This document shows, in pieces, positions 47,901-54,538 of a DNA stretch of 64,000 nt. Position numbers and translations under genes: made by a program. Every line of letters starts with the position of its first letter. Position 1 is the first letter of the stretch. Source of the DNA: Thalassospira sp. MCCC 1A01428. Lineage in GTDB: Bacteria > Pseudomonadota > Alphaproteobacteria > Rhodospirillales > Thalassospiraceae. The notes below the pieces were generated by a model. That model had not been told where the DNA came from, did not search any database, and was given only the letters and a program-made list of their open reading frames with translations. Where the stretch lies: NCBI RefSeq assembly GCF_002115825.1, contig NZ_JFJZ01000002.1, positions 186,001 to 250,000 on the forward strand, in the 5' to 3' direction.

Positions 47901-50900
47901 GTGTTCCGCCGACCTCGATCATAAGCGGTGCGAATGTTGGTGATATCGACCTTTCGACGACAGGCGCGCTTGATAGCGATACGTTTGGCGGCGGGAAGAT
48001 CACGGTGTCGATTGGCAGTGCGGATGCCAGCGAACAGCTGACGATTGACAGCAGTGCGCTGCCCACCGGTGTGACGGCAACCGGGGGTGCCAATGGCACC
48101 AACCTTGTCATCACGCTTGATAACGACACAACGATAGCCCAGGTCAATGCGATCCTTGATGCCATTCGTTACAGCACGACTTCGGATACCTTCACTGGTG
48201 GCGAACGGACCATCACGACGACGCTGAGCGACGGGAACAATGTGCAGCCGGGTGGTGGCAGTGGCACGGTGGATGCGGGTGGCCCCAATCCGTTAAGCCA
48301 GACGCTGATTTCGAAGATCACGGTTGTGGAAAAGAATGACCCACCATCCGGTGCGGATCATACGGTCACGACGGACGAAGATACGAGCTACGCGCTTAAG
48401 GAAAGTGACTTCGGCTATTCGCAGCCGGGTGATGAAACCGATGCATTCCAAGCGGTCAAGATTGTAACGGTGCCAGTCAGTGGCAAGTTAACGCTGAATG
48501 GCGAAGGTGTATCTGCCGGGCAGGTTGTTTCTCTTGCCGACATTCAGGGCGGCAAGCTGCTTTATGTTCCGGCAGATAACGTCAATGGTGACGCCGCAGC
48601 CAGCTTTACCTTTGCGGTACAGGATGATCATGAGGATCAGGATGCCTTTGATCCGACGCCGAACACGATCACGGTCAATATCAATCCGGTAAATGATGCG
48701 CCGGGCTTTGGGCTGAATGATGGTGAAATCAAGTCTGTTGATGAAAGCACGGATAGTAATAAGGGTGTTCCGCCGACCTCGATCATAAGTGGTGCGGATG
48801 TCGGGGACGTTGACCTTTCGACGACAGGCGCGCTTGATAGCGATACGTTTGGTGGCGGGAAGATCACGGTGTCGATTGGCAGTGCGGATGCCAGCGAACA
48901 GCTGACGATTGACAGCAGTGCGCTGCCCACCGGTGTGACGGCAACCGGGGGTGCCAATGGCACCAACCTTGTCATCACGCTTGATAACGACACAACGATA
49001 GCCCAGGTCAATGCGATCCTTGATGCCATTCGTTACAGCACGACTTCGGATACCTTCACTGGTGGCGAACGGACCATCACGACGACGCTGAGCGACGGGA
49101 ACAATGTGCAGCCGGGTGGTGGCAGTGGCACGGTGGATGCGGGTGGCCCCAATCCGTTAAGCCAGACGCTGATTTCGAAGATCACGGTTGTGGAAAAGAA
49201 TGACCCACCATCCGGTGCGGATCATACGGTCACGACGGACGAAGATACGAGCTACGCGCTTAAGGAAAGTGACTTCGGCTATTCGCAGCCGGGTGATGAA
49301 ACCGATGCATTCCAGGCGGTGCGGATTGATAGCCTGCCTGATGCGACGAAAGGTGAGTTGTACCTGAAAGACAGTAATGGTGTTTTTCAGCCTGTTTCGG
49401 CGAGTGATGTTATTTCTGTAAGCGATATTAACGCGAACAAGCTGATTTTCCGTCCTGCAGATAACGTCAATGGTGACGCCGCAACCAGCTTTACCTTCTC
49501 GGTTCAGGATGATCATGAGGATCAGGATGCCTTTGATCCGACGCCGAACACGATCACGGTCAATATCAATCCGGTAAATGATGCGCCGGGCTTTGGGCTG
49601 AATGATGGAGAAATCAAATCTGTTGATGAAAGCACGGACAGTAATAAGGGTGTTCCGCCGACCTCGATCATAAGCGGTGCGAATGTTGGTGATATCGACC
49701 TTTCGACGACAGGTGCGCTTGATAGCGATACGTTTGGCGGCGGGAAGATCACGGTGTCGATTGGCAGTGCGGATGCCAGCGAACAGCTGACGATTGACAG
49801 CAGTGCGCTGCCCACCGGTGTGACGGCAACCGGGGGTGCCAATGGCACCAACCTTGTCATCACGCTTGATAACGACACAACGATAGCCCAGGTCAATGCG
49901 ATCCTTGATGCCATTCGTTACAGCACGACTTCGGATACCTTCACTGGTGGCGAACGGACCATCACGACGACGCTGAGCGACGGGAACAATGTGCAGCCGG
50001 GTGGTGGCAGTGGCACGGTGGATGCGGGTGGCCCCAATCCGTTAAGCCAGACGCTGATTTCGAAGATCACGGTTGTGGAAAAGAATGACCCACCATCCGG
50101 TGCGGATCATACGGTCACGACGGACGAAGATACGAGCTACGCGCTTAAGGAAAGTGACTTCGGCTATTCGCAGCCGGGTGATGAAACCGATGCATTCCAG
50201 GCGGTGCGGATTGATAGCCTGCCTGATGCGACGAAAGGTGAGTTGTACCTGAAAGACAGTAATGGTGTTTTTCAGCCTGTTTCGGCGAGTGATGTTATTT
50301 CTGTAAGCGATATTAACGCGAACAAGCTGATTTTCCGTCCTGCAGATAACGTCAATGGTGACGCCGCAACCAGCTTTACCTTCTCGGTTCAGGATGATCA
50401 TGGGGATCAGGATGCCTTTGATCCGACGCCGAACACGATCACGGTCAATATCAATCCGGTAAACGATGCGCCGGGCTTTGGGCTGAATGATGGAGAAATC
50501 AAATCTGTTGATGAAAGCACGGACAGTAATAAGGGTGTTCCGCCGACCTCGATCATAAGCGGTGCGAATGTTGGTGATATCGACCTTTCGACGACAGGCG
50601 CGCTTGATAGCGATACGTTTGGCGGCGGGAAGATCACGGTGTCGATTGGCAGTGCGGATGCCAGCGAACAGCTGACGATTGACAGCAGTGCGCTGCCCAC
50701 CGGTGTGACGGCAACCGGGGGTGCCAATGGCACCAACCTTGTCATCACGCTTGATAACGACACAACGATAGCCCAGGTCAATGCGATCCTTGATGCCATT
50801 CGTTACAGCACGACTTCGGATACCTTCATTGGTGGCGAACGGACCATCACGACGACGCTGAGCGACGGGAACAATGTGCAGCCGGGTGGTGGCAGTGGCA

Positions 50901-53900
50901 CGGTGGATGCGGGTGGCCCCAATCCGTTAAGCCAGACGCTGATTTCGAAGATCACGGTTGTGGAAAAGAATGACCCACCATCCGGTGCGGATCATACGGT
51001 CACGACGGACGAAGATACGAGCTACGCGCTTAAGGAAAGTGACTTCGGCTATTCGCAGCCGGGTGATGAAACCGATGCATTCCAGGCGGTGCGGATTGAT
51101 AGCCTGCCTGATGCGACGAAAGGTGAGTTGTACCTGAAAGACAGTAATGGTGTTTTTCAGCCTGTTTCGGCGAGTGATGTTATTTCTGTAAGCGATATTA
51201 ACGCGAACAAGCTGATTTTCCGTCCTGCAGATAACGTCAATGGTGACGCCGCAACCAGCTTTACCTTCTCGGTTCAGGATGATCATGAGGATCAGGATGC
51301 CTTTGATCCGACGCCGAACACGATCACGGTCAATATCAATCCGGTAAACGATGCGCCGGGCTTTGGGCTGAATGATGGAGAAATCAAATCTGTTGATGAA
51401 AGCACGGACAGTAATAAGGGTGTTCCGCCGACCTCGATCATAAGCGGTGCGAATGTTGGTGATATCGACCTTTCGACGACAGGCGCGCTTGATAGCGATA
51501 CGTTTGGCGGCGGGAAGATCACGGTGTCGATTGGCAGTGCGGATGCCAGCGAACAGCTGACGATTGACAGCAGTGCGCTGCCCACCGGTGTGACGGCAAC
51601 CGGGGGTGCCAATGGCACCAACCTTGTCATTACGCTCGATAACGACACAACGATAGCCCAGGTCAATGCGATCCTTGATGCCATTCGTTACAGCACGACT
51701 TCGGATACCTTCACTGGTGGTGAACGAACCATCACGACGACGCTGAGCGACGGGAACAATGTGCAGCCGGATGGTGGCAGTGGCACGGTGGATGCGGGTG
51801 GCCCCAATCCGTTAAGCCAGACGCTGATCTCGAAGATCACGGTTGTGGAAAAGAATGACTTACCCGAAATTTCGGGGAACCCGGCTGTTACAGCGACCGA
51901 AGATACCGATTATGCTTTTGCTGTTTCGGATTTCCATTTCAAGCAGTCAGGTGGTGAAAGCACGGTTGATACCGAGCTTAACAAAATCACAATCAAGACC
52001 TTGCCCGATAGCAACAAAGGCCAGCTTTTGTTGCAAACCGGGACCGATGGCAATTCAAACCCGATTTATAGCGTCGTTACGGCGGGACAGGAGATTCCGG
52101 CAAGTGATATTGCGTCGGGCAAGCTGATTTATCGTTCGGATACTAATCTGAACGGGCCGGAAGCGAAAACCGCATTTACCTACACCGTATGGGACAAGGG
52201 CCACGCGAGCAGCAATAATGTTGCGGCAGAATCGGCCGTTGGCACCATGGATATCGATGTTAAAGCGGTAAACGATGCCCCGGTGCTGTCGGGAACCGCA
52301 GAATCACCGGCAATGGTTATTAAGAAGGACGGAACCGGCACCACTGGCACGGCCGCACTGGCCACCGGTGTTAGCGTTTCCGATATCGATATTACCACTG
52401 ACGGCGATGTAAGCAGTTATGGTGGCGGATCAATCACCGTCAGCTTTACGGATGGTTATCAGGCAGGCGACCGGTTGACCCTTAATGGAGGGACGCTGGC
52501 CGGTATGACGGGCGTTACCGGTGGTAACGGGTCGGCACTGGTGATTTCGCTGGCGAATGAAGCGACATCTGCCCAGGTCAAGGCGATCATTGAGGCGATC
52601 CGTTATGGCAGCGTCGATGCCGATCCAACGGCTGCGAAAACCGACACCACCCGGGCCTTTTCGATTGTTCTGAACGATGGCGATAACAACGCCGACGGGG
52701 GAACGATTGATGGCACCAATGATGCCGGTGGGCCGACCAGCCTGAATTCGGCGGCATTGACGGGAACCATTTCTTTCCGTTATCCGCCAACGGCGACGGA
52801 CGATACCGTTACCGTTTCCAAGCTGTCGACCACGGGTACGGGGAATGTCAAAACCAATGACAATGACCCGGAACATACGCTGGACCCGACCCATGAAGCG
52901 GATTTCAGTCTGTCGCAGGTGAATGGCGATAGCGGAAATATTGGCAAGACGCTTACCGGTACCTATGGCACGATTACGATCAATGCGGATGGCAGCTATA
53001 GCTATCAGCTTGATACGACCAATCCTGCTGTAGTTCAGCAATTGCCAGGCGATGCTGACCTGACAGAGAGCTTTACCTATGAGATTACCGACAATGACGG
53101 GCAAAAAGACACTGCCACGGTTCATATCAAGATTGTTGGTAACAATATTCCACCCGAGGCGACCGATAACAGCAATGCCGTCAAGGTTGGCACCAATGAA
53201 ACTGCAACCGGCAATGTAATTACGGACAATAACGGGCATGGTGTTGATAGCAACGCCGAAAATGTCAGTCAGAACCTTTCGGTAGTGGGCATTAACGGTG
53301 GCAACGGCAATATCGGCACAGCCATTGCGGGGACCTATGGCACAATTCGCGTCAATGCGGATGGTACCTATAGCTATGTTCTAAATTCATCGAACAGTAC
53401 GGTTAGAAACCTCCCGGTTGGTCAGACCCTGACCGAGACATTTACCTATACATTGTCCGATGGCATCGACACCGATGTTGCGACGGTCAGAATTACGATC
53501 AACGCGCCAAATGTGTCAAAGTCGCCAAGCCCGCCGCCACCGCCATTGCCAACCCCGACTGATCCGGGGCCGGGTGAAACACCGGGCACACCTGATCCGG
53601 GACCTGGCGGAACCCCCGGGTCGTCAAATGATCCTTATACCCAGGTTGTAAACACGTTTGGTTCGGGCGTTGATTTTCATTCACCGCTAACCAATCCGGT
53701 ACGGCTTACTCTGGAATTGCAGGATCGCGTGGCAACAGCAACGGGCATTCAGTTGTTCCCGCTGCCGGCAACCGCGTTTCAGCATACGGACCCAACCGAA
53801 ACCCTGGATATTGATGCGTCCCAGCCTGATGGGTCACCTTTGCCATCGTTTGTGAATTTTAACGCGCAAAACCTGGTGTTTGTGGTGGACGGCGATGCCG

Positions 53901-54343
53901 CACGTATTGCCGGGGTGAAGAGCCTTGATATCCGCGTGACGGGTCGTGATACCCACGGCAACGAGGCAACGACGACCTTTACCATTTTGTTCACCGACCG
54001 AAATGTTGATGCCCCTGGCGAAGGCACAACAGACGGAGAAAAATCGGATGAAGACGGTGGGGACAATGCCACACCAGCAGATGGTGACGGCAATACGCCT
54101 GTTGATGACAACGACAAAGCCGATGGCAATTCCAATGCAAACGGTGAAGGGGCGGCACAAGGCGATAATAACGCTGATGGCGCAACAGCGGATGCGCGGG
54201 ATCAACAGGCGGGACTTGCGGCAAAAGAACGAATGTTGAGCCGTATTGCCGTTGATGCCCAGGCAATGAATTACGGACGGCACGCCATTTTGGCGGAGCG
54301 AGAAGCCTTGCTGGCGGATTTTGCGGCCCTGTTTAAGGGCTAG
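35945..54343 (+). CDS. Giant LEPR-XLL/DUF4347/cadherin-like/VCBS surface protein (6132 aa)
   Basis: 6132 residues, over 600 kDa. Map: LEPRVLLDAA at residues 9-18 (LEPR-XLL motif, no Sec signal peptide); DUF4347 domain about 70-235 with HIISHGGDG (His126) and LLYGCNIAKDG (Cys170); cadherin-like modules from about 245, three long modules of about 585 residues (516-2260); diverse modules to 3839; five near-identical modules 3840-5306; two VCBS-like modules about 5614-5855 (with TYGTITINADGSYSYQL-type strands); a Pro/Gly linker about 5858-5900; an acidic Asn/Asp-rich tail and a helical end (AAKERMLSRIAVDAQAMNY). NDAP-type calcium motifs recur. I found one cysteine only. RTX nonapeptides are absent. 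It looks like a large adhesin or biofilm protein, read with four exporter genes. Confidence 0.93.
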   Translation: MTKLYFSALEPRVLLDAAAVATVASEVNHHDQAETRHQTDAQKTSDTQSDSTSQFDAVLASINPETASGRVLVVIDSRVEGAQEFAQSLEGKADVVIVDSDQSGAKAIADALAAGADVSGLHIISHGGDGSFELGSDTVNSASLSGETGAEISSWSEHLSAGADILLYGCNIAKDGTGKQFVDDLASLTGADVAASDDVTGNDDLGGDWDLEYATGQITSVLPADSSALHSISQLLDDPVTPVSGHQPTITVSDADASVEATEDTPVTIGGVSVGDIDHDGSNVGDTLTVTITVTDGLSNPTGSIKLTGTDGLLVTGDESNTITLTGKQDAINAALNDMILTPSQDFNGNLTIHFSVHDDTSTDTVTKDISVAFSPVNDAPNLTPSPVSVDEGGSVIIGSDIFNLIDPELDVNQTFKQTSSQEVFQVTALPTEGVLKLNGNNLLVGSTFSLQDVTSGKLTYQHDGTDIVVGTNNTDGFSVTVNDGGGSGNVGPFDVDINIDPVNQAPTVDGSPTVHEGQGTEDVYNSPGTVTQAAEIGSLLNISGGDADSADDLAKMTITISEVDNQGHGTLFIDTDGDGIFNSGIDQIITGSVTISGADIGKLKFAHNGTEPDGNSPSFKITVTDGGGGAGDAAKASVSKTITIGVIGNDDNPEIDTNSPQTVDAGVVTVLSSANLKVTDIDDTSGGKQLVYKITSLPTYGELRLNGVILSVGDRFSQDDLDNGRVTYFQTAKVTAADRVSGENYVADGFSFEVRDSQLRSYNQAGAEGGVVDPTTGNIKTNSFELRINGDWTGDGGETPDGLVTIKGTPVNSGLQVTEEDGIVGGADTGTITSSMLNYILQATSGGNTYDIASSDTIYRLTDLPTNGKLYLNGVELHVFDSFTQADIDANNVTFVHDGSEDHQSSFGFSLSVGVNEVVKTTFSLRATATNDAPTVSGGTATVAEGSAVGLTTSSLGMADADTSNEPGEPADANDEAQADDLYIQITTLPQNGTLQYLSNGTWIDIQAGDWISAKLLTGDAATSGIRYVQTVDAVASDSFEYRVRDDFKDDSTTDSDNVRTGVADPDANHVSGNGTVSLTITSVDNHAPSISGNPKAYEGQGSENLYNNNSTKTQAADIGSQITIGDFDSFDDAAHLSVDISNLNTHGVGTLFLDVDGDGHFGSGDTEITGNVSSLTIDQIKTLKFAHDGSEPSDATDPSFTLTVTDSGGSFGNDKILSTSKNIVIDILANDDYSSLDTNQTAQIDAGQSFVIDTSYLSVSDVDDTSNGAQLVYEVTDLPDHGELRLNGVRLGLGDRFSQADVAAGKLVYVQNGAVTDPDSDHDTQPGSAFTADSFNFKVYDSQQRVFNNDGAEGGVVDPNNNHEIATNTFNIEIQGDFAGDWGSTEPSKPAVVADSTNNGIDVVEGDGVSGGSDGDTRTLTKDELSYQLKYTQDESDYTVPANATVYRISSLPTNGTLYVDGKAIDSLYDSFTQDDIDNGRVVFVHDGGETHQGSFGFTISVGTSEPIVGTFALRATATNDAPTATGGTLADVTKGTTVGITTGTLGMADVDVANESGEPGNNPEASKDDLFFKVTDLPDGGTLQYKDGGTWIDVTSTDWLSAGLLTGDTATTSLRYVNDDGSVLTADNFKFIVRDDLDAAGGVKQTVADPASGNVSAEKQVSWNVVAAVNHAPTIDGTPSVYEGQGTEDVYNNPGTKTSAADIGGQITIGDVDASDSGNLTIEISDINTHGLGTLFLDANGNGLVDDGEEITASSMTLTVDQLNSLKFAHNGTEPDGTKPEFKLTVTDTGGEPGVGHELTTEKTIQITVVANDDHSVLDTNKTATVQAGVSTVITRTLLHVSDVDDTSSGTELLYRVMSLPSYGELRLNGNVLTIGSTFTQADIDAGHVTYVQTKAVTDSDSSTAGTAFTGDSFNFQVTDSHSRVFNNAGQAGGVVNAADGEIATNTFNLQIQGSYDPDAAPSGDPVVIDQSSVNTGIEVTEGDGVRGGTDNDTVTITSQNLSYTLKATQGSSEYTIPAEGTVYRLTSLPQNGTLYLNGKALGIYDSFTQADINNGLLQFTHDGGETHHGSFNFSISIGTGKLADDRAQGTFTITAIPVNDAPTASGGTVPTIGEGATVNITTGTMKLADVDNQAEADEPYGEAELDDLYFQVVDLPDTGTLQYKDAGGNWVDVQAGDWLSASLLTGDKNTTGLRYIHDGTEHFTDSFQFRVRDDLHSSDGLRQTATDPATINTSNNATVNFTIAPLNDAPISDEGPGSTTGATENGRTTVNEVLEVSEGGIGTISDSYLVSVDPDNAPETLQYRITQNVTSGVLYLDGKRLGVGSVFTQADIDANLLTYKHDGSEVRNDSFQFIVSDSVSDHIYTGTTGTEGDKGASRFDILVPADKYANDVPKITRAEASYDVFGTNTFNLNGIFTLSDPDLVVVDSPGETDFVSVTVVLKDNLGNAVDLSGVGFTIGTPGDTITTLTDPANGTIVFQGKLADMQVVQKALDSISLELPANDNNTTYTLEVSVDDRLRDGNGDLIGGANGSENATKNQDGTDIDAINNIATTSIELRSSSVNTPPTIDVPNPGDARVTYEDTTKTISGIRIDDTDAFGKDVKVTLSVSNGRLEFSAPGDVTISGNDSGTVTLTGSVVEINAIMDQLTYAGNQDYVGSDVLNITVNDLGNSGGPAETATTTVNITVKSVNDAPTITNGTTGRIDVVNNNTYTFGDSNNGFIIDDIDLDGGAGDDAFVVTVRILDPNGNPVSAASYTTGSNNIVISSTDSSGAVTVDGTYNGVGAALRISGSEADINNYLKGLQVNFGDFGEQNQTYKVQVIVDDRMPGANGTLENTDMANGGPNPNQVPYEEAPNIDATPIYPYTTDISASNFQYNVAAVTRDVFLTAYNTPAKVTGNNFSVDESNGVINVNGSNANLSIDDVDDLGGTMKVTLTLSEGTFTQIGSYIADTTAGAKSVDFTDARDSVTLSGFTESELNSLIKSITLKAPDQMGDSGSNSNFNGDITLTVEVNDLGNSGLRPDPLNGDTNDAAANPGDYDYVDTSDGSTDAALKTTRTITITVNPTNDAPTISAGTTSHSVTESNVLGTGTPETTILDNVTIGDVDLATTGGLDANTFGKGQIVVSLTGAQAGEILSVSGSLAGIDSVTGGTGGSALTINLTDTATLAEVKAIVEAIKYQSTGDIVTGTRNITVNLYDAQGSSQDGNVQSGGDAGASRLSASIAATVIVTEQNDPPSISGSPSITAKEDIDYVFQVSDFNFTQTGGESALDTELNKITIKSLPEGSKGSLFYDADGDGVFTEILDVTGGLDVSAQDIADGKLIYRSDPNLNQSQADNSFSYSVWDKGHASDPTIRESADGTMQINVDQQNDAPVLTATNKTASATESATSATGTDPVQIVSGVTLSDFDLSTTDGLSVFGKGTLTVEIVGATTATKEYLTLSGSLPAGVTVVDSQGSPISLSSTVGDNKLVFSLDADTTAAEVQSLMESLRYHTESDVLDGTRTVKFTINDGNNEQTNGNTAGGPTSLEATLNATVTITEVNDPPIGSDKTVIATEDTDYVIKVGDFGYSQPGDENDAFQAVRIDSLPAGTKGELYLKDSNGVFQHVEASDVISVSDIAAKKLVFRPVENVNGDAATSFTFTVQDDRNGYADSSNTMTVDINPVNDAPTVSGTDTNAIIDESPNPDEGTAAVYITSNASVEDLDLASTSGLTPGQFGDGWLEVSIGGATPTETLAVANSVLTNLGMSLDGSSTGINGTTLRINFTDATTTANIQTLINAITYQNSSDVPDDGQVRTITIALHDGVNEQNGHDAGSGGSKSGSFDVHLTLNEQNDPPSGADHTVTTDEDTSYALKESDFGYSQPGDETDAFQAVRIDSLPDATKGELYLKDSNGVFQPVSASDVISVSDINANKLIFRPADNVNGDAATSFTFSVQDDHEDQDAFDPTPNTITVNINPVNDAPGFGLNDGEIKSVDESTDSNKGVPPTSIISGANVGDIDLSTTGALDSDTFGGGKITVSIGSADASEQLTIDSSALPTGVTATGGANGTNLVITLDNDTTIAQVNAILDAIRYSTTSDTFTGGERTITTTLSDGNNVQPGGGSGTVDAGGPNPLSQTLISKITVVEKNDPPSGADHTVTTDEDTSYALKESDFGYSQPGDETDAFQAVKIVTVPVSGKLTLNGEGVSAGQVVSLADIQGGKLLYVPADNVNGDAAASFTFAVQDDHEDQDAFDPTPNTITVNINPVNDAPGFGLNDGEIKSVDESTDSNKGVPPTSIISGADVGDVDLSTTGALDSDTFGGGKITVSIGSADASEQLTIDSSALPTGVTATGGANGTNLVITLDNDTTIAQVNAILDAIRYSTTSDTFTGGERTITTTLSDGNNVQPGGGSGTVDAGGPNPLSQTLISKITVVEKNDPPSGADHTVTTDEDTSYALKESDFGYSQPGDETDAFQAVRIDSLPDATKGELYLKDSNGVFQPVSASDVISVSDINANKLIFRPADNVNGDAATSFTFSVQDDHEDQDAFDPTPNTITVNINPVNDAPGFGLNDGEIKSVDESTDSNKGVPPTSIISGANVGDIDLSTTGALDSDTFGGGKITVSIGSADASEQLTIDSSALPTGVTATGGANGTNLVITLDNDTTIAQVNAILDAIRYSTTSDTFTGGERTITTTLSDGNNVQPGGGSGTVDAGGPNPLSQTLISKITVVEKNDPPSGADHTVTTDEDTSYALKESDFGYSQPGDETDAFQAVRIDSLPDATKGELYLKDSNGVFQPVSASDVISVSDINANKLIFRPADNVNGDAATSFTFSVQDDHGDQDAFDPTPNTITVNINPVNDAPGFGLNDGEIKSVDESTDSNKGVPPTSIISGANVGDIDLSTTGALDSDTFGGGKITVSIGSADASEQLTIDSSALPTGVTATGGANGTNLVITLDNDTTIAQVNAILDAIRYSTTSDTFIGGERTITTTLSDGNNVQPGGGSGTVDAGGPNPLSQTLISKITVVEKNDPPSGADHTVTTDEDTSYALKESDFGYSQPGDETDAFQAVRIDSLPDATKGELYLKDSNGVFQPVSASDVISVSDINANKLIFRPADNVNGDAATSFTFSVQDDHEDQDAFDPTPNTITVNINPVNDAPGFGLNDGEIKSVDESTDSNKGVPPTSIISGANVGDIDLSTTGALDSDTFGGGKITVSIGSADASEQLTIDSSALPTGVTATGGANGTNLVITLDNDTTIAQVNAILDAIRYSTTSDTFTGGERTITTTLSDGNNVQPDGGSGTVDAGGPNPLSQTLISKITVVEKNDLPEISGNPAVTATEDTDYAFAVSDFHFKQSGGESTVDTELNKITIKTLPDSNKGQLLLQTGTDGNSNPIYSVVTAGQEIPASDIASGKLIYRSDTNLNGPEAKTAFTYTVWDKGHASSNNVAAESAVGTMDIDVKAVNDAPVLSGTAESPAMVIKKDGTGTTGTAALATGVSVSDIDITTDGDVSSYGGGSITVSFTDGYQAGDRLTLNGGTLAGMTGVTGGNGSALVISLANEATSAQVKAIIEAIRYGSVDADPTAAKTDTTRAFSIVLNDGDNNADGGTIDGTNDAGGPTSLNSAALTGTISFRYPPTATDDTVTVSKLSTTGTGNVKTNDNDPEHTLDPTHEADFSLSQVNGDSGNIGKTLTGTYGTITINADGSYSYQLDTTNPAVVQQLPGDADLTESFTYEITDNDGQKDTATVHIKIVGNNIPPEATDNSNAVKVGTNETATGNVITDNNGHGVDSNAENVSQNLSVVGINGGNGNIGTAIAGTYGTIRVNADGTYSYVLNSSNSTVRNLPVGQTLTETFTYTLSDGIDTDVATVRITINAPNVSKSPSPPPPPLPTPTDPGPGETPGTPDPGPGGTPGSSNDPYTQVVNTFGSGVDFHSPLTNPVRLTLELQDRVATATGIQLFPLPATAFQHTDPTETLDIDASQPDGSPLPSFVNFNAQNLVFVVDGDAARIAGVKSLDIRVTGRDTHGNEATTTFTILFTDRNVDAPGEGTTDGEKSDEDGGDNATPADGDGNTPVDDNDKADGNSNANGEGAAQGDNNADGATADARDQQAGLAAKERMLSRIAVDAQAMNYGRHAILAEREALLADFAALFKG
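37493..42700 (+). repeat. Three long diverged internal repeats (about 1.75 kb each) in the giant gene
   Basis: The marker GAAGGCCAG/GAGGGCCAG (EGQG in protein) occurs at 37493, 39243 and 41000, spacings 1750 and 1757 bases. Each block runs EGQG, then a LKFAHNG or LKFAHDG motif, LPTYGELRLNG or similar, an EGDG-type segment, FTQADID or FTQDDID with FVHDG, and LQY plus LLTGD. The third block ends near 42700. Copies are clearly diverged in DNA, unlike the five tandem units further on, so they are older. Confidence 0.8.
47461..51864 (+). repeat. Five tandem near-identical cadherin-like units (885/864 bp)
   Basis: Units start at 47461, 48346, 49210, 50095 and 50980; lengths are 885, 864, 885, 885 and 885 bases. 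Each encodes about 295 residues, from GADHTVTTDEDTSYALKESD to VVEKNDPPS. Copies 1, 3, 4 and 5 differ by only a handful of bases (for example GGG/GAG at DHGDQD in unit 4, and PGGG to PDGG in unit 5). Unit 2 has its own internal segment (VKIVTVPVSGKLTLNGEG) at about 48449-48612 and is 21 bases shorter. An older relative of the unit precedes the array at about 46600. Confidence 0.93.
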
Positions 54344-54372
54344 CATCGGGGAAGCAGCAAGCGAAGATTTTG

Positions 54373-54400
54373 ACCGGAAGCCAAGAGGATGGCTTTCGGT
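54373..54400 (+). other. Intercistronic hairpin between the giant gene and the exporter genes
   Basis: ACCGGAAGCCA (54373-54383) pairs with TGGCTTTCGGT (54390-54400), 11 bp including one G-T pair, with loop AGAGGA. There is no T-run after it. It may act as an RNA stability or processing element, or as a partial transcription block reducing exporter expression relative to the giant protein. Confidence 0.45.
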
Positions 54401-54538
54401 GGGACTGGAGTGAAAAACAAGGGGCCGCCAAGGCGACCTTTAGAAGGGGGAATTCCGTAGCACATCGGTAAGCGGCCATTTCGGGATGGCTGCTGGTGTG
54501 TTGTGGAACGGGCTTCTTTTAAGGGGGAAAAGAAGCAA

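Noticed and set aside
47773..51684. Repeated antisense open frames of 119 and 130 codons inside the tandem repeats of the giant gene
   Set aside because: They are the same antisense frame copied with each DNA repeat, have no ribosome sites, and are explained by the codon bias of the sense gene.
47461..51864. CRISPR-like interpretation of the long repeats
   Set aside because: Units are 864-885 bases, contiguous and in frame in a coding gene, with no spacers and no cas genes.
53500..54343. RTX-type C-terminal secretion signal in the giant protein
   Set aside because: No GGxGxD nonapeptides are seen; the C-terminus is a Pro-rich linker, an acidic tail and a helix.
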